Numbered from the stretch's first letter, positions 8,470 through 18,075 are shown. The stretch is DNA of 64,000 nucleotides from Sphingobacterium spiritivorum ATCC 33861 (GCF_000143765.1 NZ_GL379773.1:186001-250000); one strand, 5' to 3'. Numbers and translations are program-made. The notes: generated by a model from the letters alone, not told the origin.

Positions 8470-10203
8470 ATGAGCATTAAACCCTTTTTAACAGGTTTAA
8501 CCCTGTTTTGTTCCACCTTATTGTTCGGACAGATCGGACATGAGTCTGCTGATCCGAAACCAGGTAGTTCTGCTAATTGGAAAACCGTTAGTCCCGGCAT
8601 TAATCTTTCCTTTTCATCGACCAATTTTAGTCATTCCAAAACCACTCCTTCTCTGCAGCAGGTATTGAAGACATCCTGGTCTCAGAAAGCCTGGAAAGGT
8701 GAAAAAGTCGGAATACAAGCTGTGTTATGGTCTTCAAAAGATTTTCAGGATATCGAACTTTCTGCAACAGACCTTACCTCTGATTCTAAAAACACCATCA
8801 GCGCAGATCATATCTCTATCAGTTATGTGAGCTATGTGATGTCGGATCTTATCGGAAACCTCAAATCAGGTTGTGGTATCAGCGGAAAACTGGATTCTAT
8901 CTTAGTTGCTGACCGTATTGAAAATGAACAGCACTTCCGGTATGATAAAAACACAACCCGACCGATATGGATATCTCTGGATATTCCGCAGAATACCAAG
9001 GCTGGCATCTACAAAGGTAAGGTCATCGCAAAAAGCGGCAATAAAGCTCAGGAAATCAATTACAGTATAGAGGTTCTGAATCATACGCTACCAACCAGTG
9101 ACCAGTGGCAGTTTCATCTGGACCTCTGGCAGAATCCGTTCTCTACCGCCCGTTATTACAACGTAGAACCTTTTTCAGATAAGCATCTGGAAATACTAAA
9201 GCCATATATGCAAAAGTTAGCCAGTGCCGGACAAAAAAGTATTACGGCCAGCATCATTCATGATCCCTGGAACGGACAGACGTATGATAAATATCAAACG
9301 ATGATCAAATGGATCAAAACGAAAGATGGCAGCTGGAAATACGACTATAGCAACTTTGATAAATGGGTCAGATTCATGACCGGTCTGGGCATGGGTAAGT
9401 TCATTAATTGCTACAGCATGATTCCCTGGGATCCAAAATTCTATTATGAAGATGAAGCTACGGGTAAAACCACTTTCCTAAAGGCAGCTCCCACATCTGA
9501 GGAGTACAAAAAACACTGGCTTCCTATGTTGAAGGATTTTGCACGCCATTTAAAAGAGACCGGTAATTTTGACCGTACAACTATTGCGATGGACGAGCGT
9601 CCTATGGATCAGATGCAAAGTGCTATTGCTATTATCAAAGAAGCTGATCCTTCTTTCAAAATTTCGCTGGCCGGAACATACCATAAAGAATTATCAGACG
9701 ATCTGGCAGATTACTGTATTACGCTGAAGGAAGACATGGACAAAGAAGTACTGGCCAGCAGAAAAGCAAAAGGGCTGACCACGACTTACTACACCTGCTG
9801 TACCGAACCATTCCCGAATACATTTACCAGTTCAGGCTACAGTGAAGCCACCTGGCTGCCCTGGAACAGTGTACAGCGCGGATTTGACGGATATCTCCGA
9901 TGGGCCTTTGACTGTTGGAACAAAAATCCTAACTTAGATACGCGTTTCGGGACCTGGCTGGCAGGTGATGCATGGTTTATCTATCCGGATGTAAAGACTT
10001 CAATCCGTTTTGAAAAACTCATTGAAGGAATACAGGATGCAGAGAAAATCAGAATTATCCGTGAAAAGCTTAAAGGGGAAGGCAAAACTGCCGAACTTAA
10101 CAAATTAGAGTCTGTTATTCAGGAATTCAATAATAAGAATATCCATCAGAATACGATTCACGATCAGGTAATAAAAGCACGTGAATACCTGAATAGCTTA
10201 TAA
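8470..10203 (+). CDS. GH123-like (DUF4091) exported glycoside hydrolase
   Basis: 577 residues with an N-terminal signal peptide ending near LLFGQ. The C-terminal two thirds match the GH123/DUF4091 family. The adjacent Asp-Glu pair of MDERPMD fits the substrate-assisted catalytic pair of GH123 beta-N-acetylgalactosaminidases. The later WLPWNSVQRGFDGYLRWAFD stretch and the final EGIQDAEKIRIIREKL helix are typical of the DUF4091 C-terminus. The N-terminal third is a beta-sandwich-like region. It sits directly downstream of the sugar permease and 24 bases upstream of the DUF2911 gene. Many DUF4091 proteins are uncharacterised, so the hexosaminidase activity is an inference. Confidence 0.82.
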   Translation: MSIKPFLTGLTLFCSTLLFGQIGHESADPKPGSSANWKTVSPGINLSFSSTNFSHSKTTPSLQQVLKTSWSQKAWKGEKVGIQAVLWSSKDFQDIELSATDLTSDSKNTISADHISISYVSYVMSDLIGNLKSGCGISGKLDSILVADRIENEQHFRYDKNTTRPIWISLDIPQNTKAGIYKGKVIAKSGNKAQEINYSIEVLNHTLPTSDQWQFHLDLWQNPFSTARYYNVEPFSDKHLEILKPYMQKLASAGQKSITASIIHDPWNGQTYDKYQTMIKWIKTKDGSWKYDYSNFDKWVRFMTGLGMGKFINCYSMIPWDPKFYYEDEATGKTTFLKAAPTSEEYKKHWLPMLKDFARHLKETGNFDRTTIAMDERPMDQMQSAIAIIKEADPSFKISLAGTYHKELSDDLADYCITLKEDMDKEVLASRKAKGLTTTYYTCCTEPFPNTFTSSGYSEATWLPWNSVQRGFDGYLRWAFDCWNKNPNLDTRFGTWLAGDAWFIYPDVKTSIRFEKLIEGIQDAEKIRIIREKLKGEGKTAELNKLESVIQEFNNKNIHQNTIHDQVIKAREYLNSL

Positions 10204-10227
10204 TATTTAAGAATACACTAAACAGAT

Positions 10228-11064
10228 ATGAAAAAGTCAATTTTAACATTATTAGTTGCTTCAGCTTTAGCCTTCGGAGCTCAGGCGCAACTGAAAATAC
10301 CTCAGCCTAGCAGCGCTACTGAAGTAACGCAGGCGATCGGGATTCACAATGTGGTATTGAAATATAGCCGCCCTAATACAAACGGACGTACTATTTTCGG
10401 TGATCTTGTACCTTACGGACAAGTGTGGCGTACCGGAGCTAATACCGTGTCAACACTGACATTTGAAGAAGAGGTCACTATTCAGGGAACAAAAGTTCCT
10501 GCCGGTACTTATGGGATTTTCACCATCCCTAACAAAAATGAATGGACAATTATTCTGAGCAAGAACAGCAAACAATGGGGAGCGTATACGTACAAACAAG
10601 AAGAAGATCTTGTGCGTTTCAATGTAAAACCAACTACATTAGCGAATAAAGTAGAAACTTTTACCATCAGTTTTGACCAGGTAACGACGACATCCGGTGT
10701 AGTGAGCATTGCATGGGATAAAGTCTCAGTACAGTTCAATATCAAGGTAGATCAGTCAAAAGAAATTTTAGCTTCTATTGATCAGGCTATGCAGGGTGAG
10801 AAGAAACCTTATTTTCAAGCTGCATTATACTATTTCAACAACAATCTGGATATCAAAAAAGCTGTTGAATGGGTAAATATTGCAGATCAGGGAAACACAG
10901 AGGCTCCATGGATTAAATACTGGAAGTCACAGATCCTGTTAAAATCCGGAGATAAAAAGGGCGCTGAAGAGACTGCTCAACAAGGTATTGATATGGCTAA
11001 AGCGGGTAAAAATGATGAATATATCAAATTAAATACGCAGGCTTTGAATAACGCCAAAAAATAA
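10228..11064 (+). CDS. DUF2911 exported protein
   Basis: 278 residues with a clear signal peptide (AFGAQAQ). Residues about 25-170 form the DUF2911 domain, with the family hallmarks NTNGRTIFGDLVPYGQVWRTGANT and VPAGTYGIFTIP. The remainder is helical and repeat-like (KPYFQAALYYFNNNLDIKKA, then GDKKGAEETAQQGIDMAK), resembling tetratricopeptide repeats. DUF2911 proteins are common and uncharacterised in Bacteroidota. It probably shares a transcript with the preceding glycosidase gene. Confidence 0.88.
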   Translation: MKKSILTLLVASALAFGAQAQLKIPQPSSATEVTQAIGIHNVVLKYSRPNTNGRTIFGDLVPYGQVWRTGANTVSTLTFEEEVTIQGTKVPAGTYGIFTIPNKNEWTIILSKNSKQWGAYTYKQEEDLVRFNVKPTTLANKVETFTISFDQVTTTSGVVSIAWDKVSVQFNIKVDQSKEILASIDQAMQGEKKPYFQAALYYFNNNLDIKKAVEWVNIADQGNTEAPWIKYWKSQILLKSGDKKGAEETAQQGIDMAKAGKNDEYIKLNTQALNNAKK

Positions 11065-11083
11065 TATTTGCGCACACCAGCAC

Positions 11084-11120
11084 AAATAATAATGCCCGGA
11101 AATCCGGGCATTATTTATTT
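11084..11120. terminator. Convergent terminator overlapping the dehydrogenase stop codon
   Basis: A 13-bp stem (11088-11100 with 11103-11115) with AT-rich flanks on both sides lies between two convergent genes. It includes the stop codon of the minus-strand gene. Confidence 0.75.
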
Positions 11121-14035
11121 AATAAGGCATCGTACAGTATCTCTACGGGATGCATCGCTTTTACACCCGTACCATCCTGAATCTGATGGCGACAACTTGT
11201 CCCCGGAGCAGCAATAAGCTGCTGTGCGGCTTTATTTCTCACCTCCGGAAACAGTACAAGTTCACCGATCTGCATAGACACATCGTAATGTTCTTCTTCG
11301 TACCCGAATGAACCAGCCATCCCGCAGCAGCCTGAAGCGATCAATTCGACATCATAATGCGCCGGAAAACTCAGTATCTTCTCAGATGTTGCCTGAAGTT
11401 TCCAGGCCTTTTGCTGACAATGTCCGTGAAGTTTGATAGAACGTTGCTCCTCCGAAAATTCCGAACTGGAGATTTTCCCAGATGAAATTTCTCTCAATAG
11501 AAATTCATCAATCATTAAAGCATTAGCGGCTACCTTTTGCGCATCTTCCAACAGGTATTCATCTACAAGATCGACATACTCATCTCTGAAAGTCAATATT
11601 GCAGACGGTTCTACCCCTATCAGAGGAGTCTCGGCTGTAATCCTCGATTTAAAAATACGGATCTGCTGCTCCGCTATTTTCTTTGCTTCACGCAGAAAAC
11701 CTTTAGACATCAGAGCTCTTCCGCTCTGCGGATGAGGAATCATCAAGACCTCATAGTGCAAACCTTCCAGCAGACGGATGGCTTTCTTGCCTAACTCCAC
11801 ATCATTATAGTTTGTAAATTCGTCACAAAAGAAATAGACAGTACCCCTTATTTCTTTCGTATAAAGAGGTTTTTCCCGCGACAGAAACCATTTCCTGAGA
11901 CTAACAGAGCCAATAGTCGGAAGAGAGCGTTTCGGAGCTATGCCCACAGCCTTTTTAATCAGCTTACTCACCCAGGCATTTGATACAGACCAATTATAAA
12001 GTCCTGGTAAGAAAGAGCCCAATCTGGATACCTGATCTATATTGGCGATCATACGTGTGCGCAACGGCACGCCGTTGGCATCATGATAAGCCTGTAAAAA
12101 GTCTGCTTTCAATTTAGCCATGTCGACACTTGAAGGGCATTCGCTCTTGCATCCTTTACAACTCAGACAGAGATCCATGACCGCTTTGATCTCTTCATGA
12201 TCAAAAGGATTTTCCTTTGTAGAATGGGTAAGCATTTCCCGCAGGATATTGGCTCTTGCGCGGGTAGTATCCTGTTCATTTCGGGTTGCCATATAAGACG
12301 GACACATGGTACCGCCCGAAATATGTAATTTACGGCAATCTCCGGAACCATTACACTGCTCCACATGCTGCAGAATATTCTGTCCCGGATATCTGAATAC
12401 CGATTTTATATTTGCCACAGGTGCATCCGGCTCATAGCGAAGCATGGTATTCATAGCCGGAGTATCGACAATCTTACCCGGATTAAAAATATTATCAGGA
12501 TCCCACGTCTTCTTTATTTCCTTTAGCAGATTGTAATTATGTTCACCGATCATGTAAGCAATAAACTCGCCCCTCAGTCTTCCGTCACCATGCTCTCCGC
12601 TTAATGATCCCTTATATTTTTTTACCAGTACGGCTATCTCCTGTGCGACCGTTCTGAACAGTTTATTTCCCTCTTTCGTTTTCAGATTCAGGATTGGCCG
12701 GAGATGCAGTTCACCCGTAGCTGCATGGGCATAGTGCACAGAATAGAGCCCGTACCTGGCCAGTATAGTATTGAACTCCTGAATATACTCGGGCAGATCA
12801 GCAACATCTACAGCCGTATCCTCGATAACGGCGACAGCTTTCTCATCGCCAGGGAGGTTACTCAGCAGCCCCAAACCGGCTTTTCGAAGCGCCCAGATCC
12901 GTTGCATATCTTTTCCGAAAATAACGGGAAAGTGATATCCCAGACCCTGTGACCGCATTTCATCTTCTACAACCCTGACTTTTTGCAGAATGGCTTCTTC
13001 ATCATCTCCGTCATACTCTACAACCAGAATTGCTTCCGGATCTCCTTCTATAAAAAAGCGATTCTGACGCTGTTCCAGATTATTTTTGGTACATTCCAGG
13101 ATATAATGATCAATAAGTTCACAACTGCGCGGTTGATACTTTAAAGCGATCAGGTTTGCTCTCAATGCTTCCTGCAAAGTCTTAAAATGAATGCCGGCCA
13201 AACCTGTTTTTTTTGTATGCAGCGGATCTACATGCAATTTGATCTCCGTAATAAAAACGAGTGTTCCCTCTGAACCGGCAATCAGTTTGCAGAAGTTGAA
13301 TGGTTCAGTACCTGCTGTAAAAGGATCCGTTTCCAGCAACAGATCCAGGGCATAGCCCGTATTACGGCGAGGTATACTTTTCCGGGGAAATTCTTTTCGT
13401 ATTTCCTCCTGATTGTGATAATCACCAAGCATGGTTTTGATCTGCTGATAAAGCTTGCCTTCCAGCGTATCCAGTTCACTTTTGGCGATGAACTGGTCAA
13501 ATGTCAGCGGTTCGAATTCAACTTCCGAGCCATCACTCAGCAGTCCTTTAATTGCAATGCAGTGTTCCCTTGCACTTCCGTAGATCAGCGAATTGGAGCC
13601 ACAGGAGTTATTACCAACCATACCGCCGATCATAGCACGATTAGCCGTTGATGTCTCAGGCCCAAAGTAAAGTCCGTGAGGCTTCAGATACATATTCAGT
13701 TCATCACGTATCACTCCGGGCTGTACACGTACCCATGACTCTTCTTTATTGATCTCTACTACTTTTGTCCAATATTTTGATACATCTACAACAATGCCAT
13801 TCCCCACAACCTGTCCGGCCAGAGAAGTGCCTGCAGTACGGGGAATCAATGCACTTTTTTCTGCGCTGGCAAATGCAATTAACTCCTGCAGATCTTTCAC
13901 ATTCCTGGGATAGGCCACAGCAGTCGGCATTTCCCGATATGCAGAGGCATCTGTTGCATAGAGAATCTTTGTCTGGTTATCCCACAGCAACTCTCCTTCG
14001 AGTACTTCACTTAATCTCCGAAGTTTTTCTTCCAT
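11111..14035 (-). CDS. FAD- and Fe-S-dependent 2-hydroxyacid dehydrogenase (YdiJ-like)
   Basis: 974 residues fusing a GlcD-like FAD oxidase to a GlpC-like iron-sulfur part. The N-terminal FAD (PCMH) domain shows PRTAGTSLAGQVVGNGIVVDVS and MIGGMVGNNSCGSNSLIYGSAR, and the FAD oxidase C-terminal domain shows SLSGEHGDGRLRGEF. Two cysteine clusters for 4Fe-4S binding follow (CNGSGDCRK...TMCPSY and CLSCKGCKSECPSS), then two CCG-type segments (GHCQQKAW, GCCGMAGSFGYE). The architecture is that of E. coli YdiJ, a D-2-hydroxyglutarate dehydrogenase, though D-lactate dehydrogenases share it. It lies 28 bases downstream of a DUF1338 gene whose characterised relative makes D-2-hydroxyglutarate, which favours that substrate. 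Confidence 0.88.
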   Translation of the reverse strand: MEEKLRRLSEVLEGELLWDNQTKILYATDASAYREMPTAVAYPRNVKDLQELIAFASAEKSALIPRTAGTSLAGQVVGNGIVVDVSKYWTKVVEINKEESWVRVQPGVIRDELNMYLKPHGLYFGPETSTANRAMIGGMVGNNSCGSNSLIYGSAREHCIAIKGLLSDGSEVEFEPLTFDQFIAKSELDTLEGKLYQQIKTMLGDYHNQEEIRKEFPRKSIPRRNTGYALDLLLETDPFTAGTEPFNFCKLIAGSEGTLVFITEIKLHVDPLHTKKTGLAGIHFKTLQEALRANLIALKYQPRSCELIDHYILECTKNNLEQRQNRFFIEGDPEAILVVEYDGDDEEAILQKVRVVEDEMRSQGLGYHFPVIFGKDMQRIWALRKAGLGLLSNLPGDEKAVAVIEDTAVDVADLPEYIQEFNTILARYGLYSVHYAHAATGELHLRPILNLKTKEGNKLFRTVAQEIAVLVKKYKGSLSGEHGDGRLRGEFIAYMIGEHNYNLLKEIKKTWDPDNIFNPGKIVDTPAMNTMLRYEPDAPVANIKSVFRYPGQNILQHVEQCNGSGDCRKLHISGGTMCPSYMATRNEQDTTRARANILREMLTHSTKENPFDHEEIKAVMDLCLSCKGCKSECPSSVDMAKLKADFLQAYHDANGVPLRTRMIANIDQVSRLGSFLPGLYNWSVSNAWVSKLIKKAVGIAPKRSLPTIGSVSLRKWFLSREKPLYTKEIRGTVYFFCDEFTNYNDVELGKKAIRLLEGLHYEVLMIPHPQSGRALMSKGFLREAKKIAEQQIRIFKSRITAETPLIGVEPSAILTFRDEYVDLVDEYLLEDAQKVAANALMIDEFLLREISSGKISSSEFSEEQRSIKLHGHCQQKAWKLQATSEKILSFPAHYDVELIASGCCGMAGSFGYEEEHYDVSMQIGELVLFPEVRNKAAQQLIAAPGTSCRHQIQDGTGVKAMHPVEILYDALLNK

Positions 14036-14063
14036 ATGCTAATCTGTTATACCGAAAGAGATA

Positions 14064-14972
14064 TTACTTGTTTTTTATTTGAGTGGTATAGGTACTTTCA
14101 AAGATTTTATCCGCATTATTCGTTTCGAATCCATCTCTGCGTTGTGCGGCTGTTATCTGATCCCTGGGCGTATCTTTAAATTCAGGCAATACACTTCGTT
14201 CGGCAAATTCAACATAACTTCCGGCAATCTGTAATGTGACGCCATCCGAAAATTTTGCATCATAAAGTGCCGAAACTGTACTGGACTGTCTCAGTAAACC
14301 GTCTTCACTGGTCTTAATCTTACCACCGGATGTATTTAGCTTGATTCCCAATCCTTCTACAAAATTGTTAAATTCTTCCAATGTATTATATCCTTCTTTA
14401 AGTTCATGGATACTGATAGTATAATGATTCAGATAATATCGGTTGAAAATAACCCAGGCTGCGTATTCACTCTCTTCGAGCAGACGTGTATAATCTGAAG
14501 ACGAGGGGAGCTTCCACAAAGGTTTCTGAAGAAAATCAGCAGTTTCCTGACCGTTTTCCAGGTTTAGCGTATCAACAGGATCTGCTGTAATTCCATCTGT
14601 ATATTTATGAATGATAGCCTGAGCCTCTTCACTCAATTGAGATACGATAAGTTCTGAAACAAATATTCGAGGATAATCAGTACCCGGAGGTTTGAACCAG
14701 TACGCATCCAGTTTTTTCCCTTCAAAATAATAGTGATCCATTTTCTTATATCCATAGGCCAGAAAGATCTTCTCGAATGACGCTATACCCAAATGAGGAA
14801 CTCCTAGCGTACGAAAAGCAATATGATCATTTACAATATCCTCCTGCGAGGATACAACACCTTTCTGCAATAAAGCATCTGTAATCTGCCCTACTGCAGT
14901 TACATTCTTTCTGTAATGCTCGAATAAATCGTTAAGAACGATATCTAAAGGTTTATTTTCTTCGAATTTCAT
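14064..14972 (-). CDS. DUF1338 dioxygenase, candidate 2-oxoadipate dioxygenase/decarboxylase
   Basis: 302 residues of the DUF1338 family. The characterised Pseudomonas putida member, HglS, is an Fe(II) enzyme converting 2-oxoadipate to D-2-hydroxyglutarate in lysine catabolism. HglS uses a His-x3-Arg motif, a second His and a Glu. Here H50 and R54 are seen in NDHIAFRTLG, a histidine in LNHYTISIHEL, and a glutamate in GSYVEFAER. The protein is shorter than HglS and belongs to the compact form of the family. It is the first gene of a two-gene operon with the YdiJ-like dehydrogenase and is divergent from a LysR regulator. Family is secure; the substrate is inferred. Confidence 0.83.
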   Translation of the reverse strand: MKFEENKPLDIVLNDLFEHYRKNVTAVGQITDALLQKGVVSSQEDIVNDHIAFRTLGVPHLGIASFEKIFLAYGYKKMDHYYFEGKKLDAYWFKPPGTDYPRIFVSELIVSQLSEEAQAIIHKYTDGITADPVDTLNLENGQETADFLQKPLWKLPSSSDYTRLLEESEYAAWVIFNRYYLNHYTISIHELKEGYNTLEEFNNFVEGLGIKLNTSGGKIKTSEDGLLRQSSTVSALYDAKFSDGVTLQIAGSYVEFAERSVLPEFKDTPRDQITAAQRRDGFETNNADKIFESTYTTQIKNK

Positions 14973-15019
14973 GTTATTGCTCTTTTAGTACTACCATTTG
15001 ATCAAATTTACCTATTTTC

Positions 15020-15034
15020 ATCATAAGTAATGAT
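15020..15034. promoter_or_regulatory. Candidate LysR-type operator
   Basis: The interrupted palindrome ATCAT-N5-ATGAT contains the T-N11-A pattern of LysR-type binding sites. It is centred in the 78-base gap between the divergent DUF1338 and LysR genes. Binding by the adjacent regulator is inferred from position and symmetry. Confidence 0.5.
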
Positions 15035-15050
15035 TAATAAAACTTAAATA

Positions 15051-15938
15051 ATGATAAGCAAAACTAATCAGATAGAATTACGTCAGCTTCGCTATTTCAG
15101 GGCTTTGGCGGAAGAATTACATTATCATAAGGCTGCAGATAAATTACACATCTCACAGTCGGCATTGAGCCAGCAGATCAAATTGCTGGAGCAACAACTG
15201 GGAGTATCTTTATTCGACAGACTAAACAAAAAAATATCATTAAGCGATCCGGGTGAATTATTTTACGCGGAAGCCATTCACATTTTACAACAGGTGGAAC
15301 GTAGTATGGAACGTCTGGATCAGTTCCATACAGGATCAGCAGGCACACTGAAGATCGGGTTTGTGGCATCTGCAATGTCTTCTTTTCTCCCGGAGGCAAT
15401 TAAAAAATTTCATACAGCCTATCCGGCGATACATCTTCGATTTGAAGAGATGAACAATTTTGAACAATTACCTGCACTGGAAAACGGAGACATTGACATT
15501 GGTTTTATGCGTTCCAATCAGGTCAGAGACCAGATGCACATTCTACGGGTATTTGAAGAAACATTCACACTTATTCTTCCCCGGAATCACCGGTTCGGAA
15601 ACTACCATTTTAAAGATCTGAGTATATTAAAGGACGAAGACTTTATTTTATTTCCGAATGCTAAAAGTGAATTTTATTTTCAGCAGATCATAAATCTTTG
15701 TAGCGACAGCGGATTTTACCCCCGAATCACTCACCAGGCTATTCATGGTCCAACTATATTTTCATTGGTCGGATGCGGTATGGGGATCTCCATTATCCCT
15801 ACTTCTTTGGCTCAGCTTCATACCGAAGATGTAATAGCAATCGAACTTAAATCGATTCCACAGCGTACCCAGATCTTTGCGGTATGGGATAAAAGCAATC
15901 AGAATCCACAGATACAACGATTTATGAAATCTATCTAA
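15051..15938 (+). CDS. LysR-family transcriptional regulator
   Basis: 295 residues. The N-terminal winged helix-turn-helix is classical (LRQLRYFRALAEELHYHKAADKLHISQSALSQQIKLLEQQLG), followed by a LysR substrate-binding domain from about residue 95 (GTLKIGFVASAMSSFLPEAI). It is divergent from the DUF1338-dehydrogenase operon, so by the usual LysR logic it probably regulates that operon in response to a pathway intermediate. It runs convergently into the dicarboxylate symporter gene with only 8 bases between them. Confidence 0.92.
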   Translation: MISKTNQIELRQLRYFRALAEELHYHKAADKLHISQSALSQQIKLLEQQLGVSLFDRLNKKISLSDPGELFYAEAIHILQQVERSMERLDQFHTGSAGTLKIGFVASAMSSFLPEAIKKFHTAYPAIHLRFEEMNNFEQLPALENGDIDIGFMRSNQVRDQMHILRVFEETFTLILPRNHRFGNYHFKDLSILKDEDFILFPNAKSEFYFQQIINLCSDSGFYPRITHQAIHGPTIFSLVGCGMGISIIPTSLAQLHTEDVIAIELKSIPQRTQIFAVWDKSNQNPQIQRFMKSI

Positions 15939-15946
15939 GTGTATTC

Positions 15947-17191
15947 CTATAATTCAGAAATGGCGTTTTCATACTTTTCCTCATCGAATTCTTTTTCGCT
16001 TTTTGCGATGACAACTGTAGCAACACCATTTCCGATCAGATTAGTGATAGCCCTTGCTTCACTCATGAAGCGGTCTACGCCAAGCAATATGGCCATTCCT
16101 TCTACCGGAATAACCTTGAGTGCCGTCAATGTACCGGCCAGAACAATAAAACCACCCCCTGTAACGGCTGCAGCACCTTTACTGGTTACTAACAGTATCC
16201 CGATAATGGTTAACAGTTGCGCAAAACTCAGATCCACATGAAAAACCTGCGCTAAAAATATGGTAGCCATGGACAGATAAATAGTCGTTCCGTCCAGATT
16301 GAAGGAATAACCTGTCGGAATTACCAATCCAACGACAGAACGGGAACATCCAAAGTCCTCCATCTTTTGCATAATATTGGGTAACACAGACTCCGAAGAT
16401 GAGGTCCCCAGTACGATCAGGATTTCTTCCTTTATAAACTTGAGGTATTTCCACAGGCTGAATTTATACATACGGCAGATAATATTCAGGCATACGAAGA
16501 TGAATAGAATCATGGTGGCATATACCGAAAGCATAAGCCGACCCATAGGCGCCAGTGCTTCTATTCCGTGTGTTCCTATTGTATAAGCCATTCCTCCGAA
16601 TGCACCTAAGGGAGCTAACCTCATAATCATCTTCATAATATTGAAGAGTACTTTTGAAAACCGGTCGAAGCTCCGCAGCAAAGGCTGTCCCTGTTCACCC
16701 AGTTTTGTCAGTCCAAGTCCGAATAATATAGAAAAGAATAAGACCTGCAGGATATTTCCATCTGTGAATGCTTTGAACACATTTGAAGGAACAATATGGG
16801 TAAAAAATTCTATCCAGTTGATTTCTGCAGCCTCATTCTTATATTTCTGAATATCCGCGACCCCTTCATGGTTAAAGTTGACTCCTCTTCCCGGCTCAGT
16901 ATAGTGAGCAACAAAAAGGCCTATAATAAGTGCAAATGTGGTTACTATTTCAAAATAAAGAAGTGCTTTACCGCCTACGCGTCCGACCTTTTTCATATCT
17001 CCCATACTGGCTATGCCGAGCACTATGGTTAAAAAGATAATAGGCGCAATGACCATTTTGATCATATTGATAAAGGTCTCACTGATGATTCTTGCCGTAT
17101 CAGCAAAACCTGGAAAATAGATGCCTGCAAGGACACCTAAAATAATAGCAGTAAGAACTTGAAAGGTTAGGTTCTTAAATATGTTATGCAT
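15947..17191 (-). CDS. DctA-type dicarboxylate/amino acid:cation symporter
   Basis: 414 residues with about eight membrane helices and the DAACS-family signatures. These are the serine-rich hairpin GTSSSESVLPNIMQKME, the VIPTGYSFNLDGTTIYL motif, and the late GVDRFMSEARAITNLIGNG motif that binds substrate carboxylates. Members import C4-dicarboxylates, glutamate or aspartate with protons or sodium ions. Its position beside a LysR gene and a probable 2-oxoadipate/2-hydroxyglutarate pathway makes a dicarboxylate substrate plausible. It is 8 bases downstream of cdaA on the same strand. Confidence 0.92.
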   Translation of the reverse strand: MHNIFKNLTFQVLTAIILGVLAGIYFPGFADTARIISETFINMIKMVIAPIIFLTIVLGIASMGDMKKVGRVGGKALLYFEIVTTFALIIGLFVAHYTEPGRGVNFNHEGVADIQKYKNEAAEINWIEFFTHIVPSNVFKAFTDGNILQVLFFSILFGLGLTKLGEQGQPLLRSFDRFSKVLFNIMKMIMRLAPLGAFGGMAYTIGTHGIEALAPMGRLMLSVYATMILFIFVCLNIICRMYKFSLWKYLKFIKEEILIVLGTSSSESVLPNIMQKMEDFGCSRSVVGLVIPTGYSFNLDGTTIYLSMATIFLAQVFHVDLSFAQLLTIIGILLVTSKGAAAVTGGGFIVLAGTLTALKVIPVEGMAILLGVDRFMSEARAITNLIGNGVATVVIAKSEKEFDEEKYENAISEL

Positions 17192-17199
17192 TGGTTAGG

Positions 17200-17985
17200 T
17201 TATAATTCCGCTTTCAGAAGCTCTTCCAGCTCTTCGTGTGTAATATTCATATTCACATTCCCGTCCTTGGCAAAAGAGATTTCACCCGTCTCTTCTGACA
17301 CGACAACAGCTATGGCATCACTGATCTCCGTCACTCCGATCGCTGCCCGGTGACGCAATCCAAATTGCAAAGGCAGATCCTCACTATCAGAAAGCGGTAA
17401 TACACAACTTGCAGACATAATTTTGTTGTCTACAATCACCACCGCCCCATCATGTAAAGGACTTAGTTTATTAAATATACTTTCAATCAATCGCTTGGAG
17501 ATATGTGCATCAATAAGCTCTCCGCTACTCTGATAGTATTCTTCATCAAAATATTTGGCGAAAACCAGTAAAGCTCCGGTGCGGGATTTCGACATACTGC
17601 GACATGCGTCGATAATCGGTCTCAGAAATTCGGTGTTCTCACTGGCGACAGCTTTTTTGTTCCCCAGGAATGACCACAGGTATTTTTTCCGTTTCATGGA
17701 TATATTCTTACCTACATGAAGCAAAAAACGCCTGATTTCCTGTTGAAATACGACAATCAGTGCAATGGATCCCACTGAAATAAACCCGCCAAAGATTTCT
17801 GTCAGCAAACGCATCTCCATCTGCTTGACAATAAGATATATACCGTAAAACAGCGCTACGCCTATGAGAATGTTGACGGCAATGGTGCCTCTTATCAGGC
17901 TGTAGACATAATAAATAATAATGGCCACCAGCAAGATGTCCACAATATCTAACAGCCTGAAACCACTTAAGAAACTCGAATCCAT
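17200..17985 (-). CDS. cdaA: Diadenylate cyclase (CdaA type)
   Basis: Membrane-bound synthase of cyclic di-AMP from two ATP. The 261 residues have three predicted N-terminal membrane segments, then a DisA_N catalytic domain with the DGAVVIVDNKIMSASCVLPL and GLRHRAAIG motifs (DGA and RHR boxes) that bind ATP and metal. Length and architecture are those of CdaA rather than DisA. Its start is divergent from pdxJ, and it is probably followed on the same transcript by the symporter gene. Confidence 0.94.
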   Translation of the reverse strand: MDSSFLSGFRLLDIVDILLVAIIIYYVYSLIRGTIAVNILIGVALFYGIYLIVKQMEMRLLTEIFGGFISVGSIALIVVFQQEIRRFLLHVGKNISMKRKKYLWSFLGNKKAVASENTEFLRPIIDACRSMSKSRTGALLVFAKYFDEEYYQSSGELIDAHISKRLIESIFNKLSPLHDGAVVIVDNKIMSASCVLPLSDSEDLPLQFGLRHRAAIGVTEISDAIAVVVSEETGEISFAKDGNVNMNITHEELEELLKAEL

Positions 17986-18075
17986 TTAAAATTGATATAT
18001 CCGCAAGTTAAAAAAAATCGACTAAAGATGTGTGTTAATAATTGACAAAAACGCACGGAAGTCTCTCTTTATATT

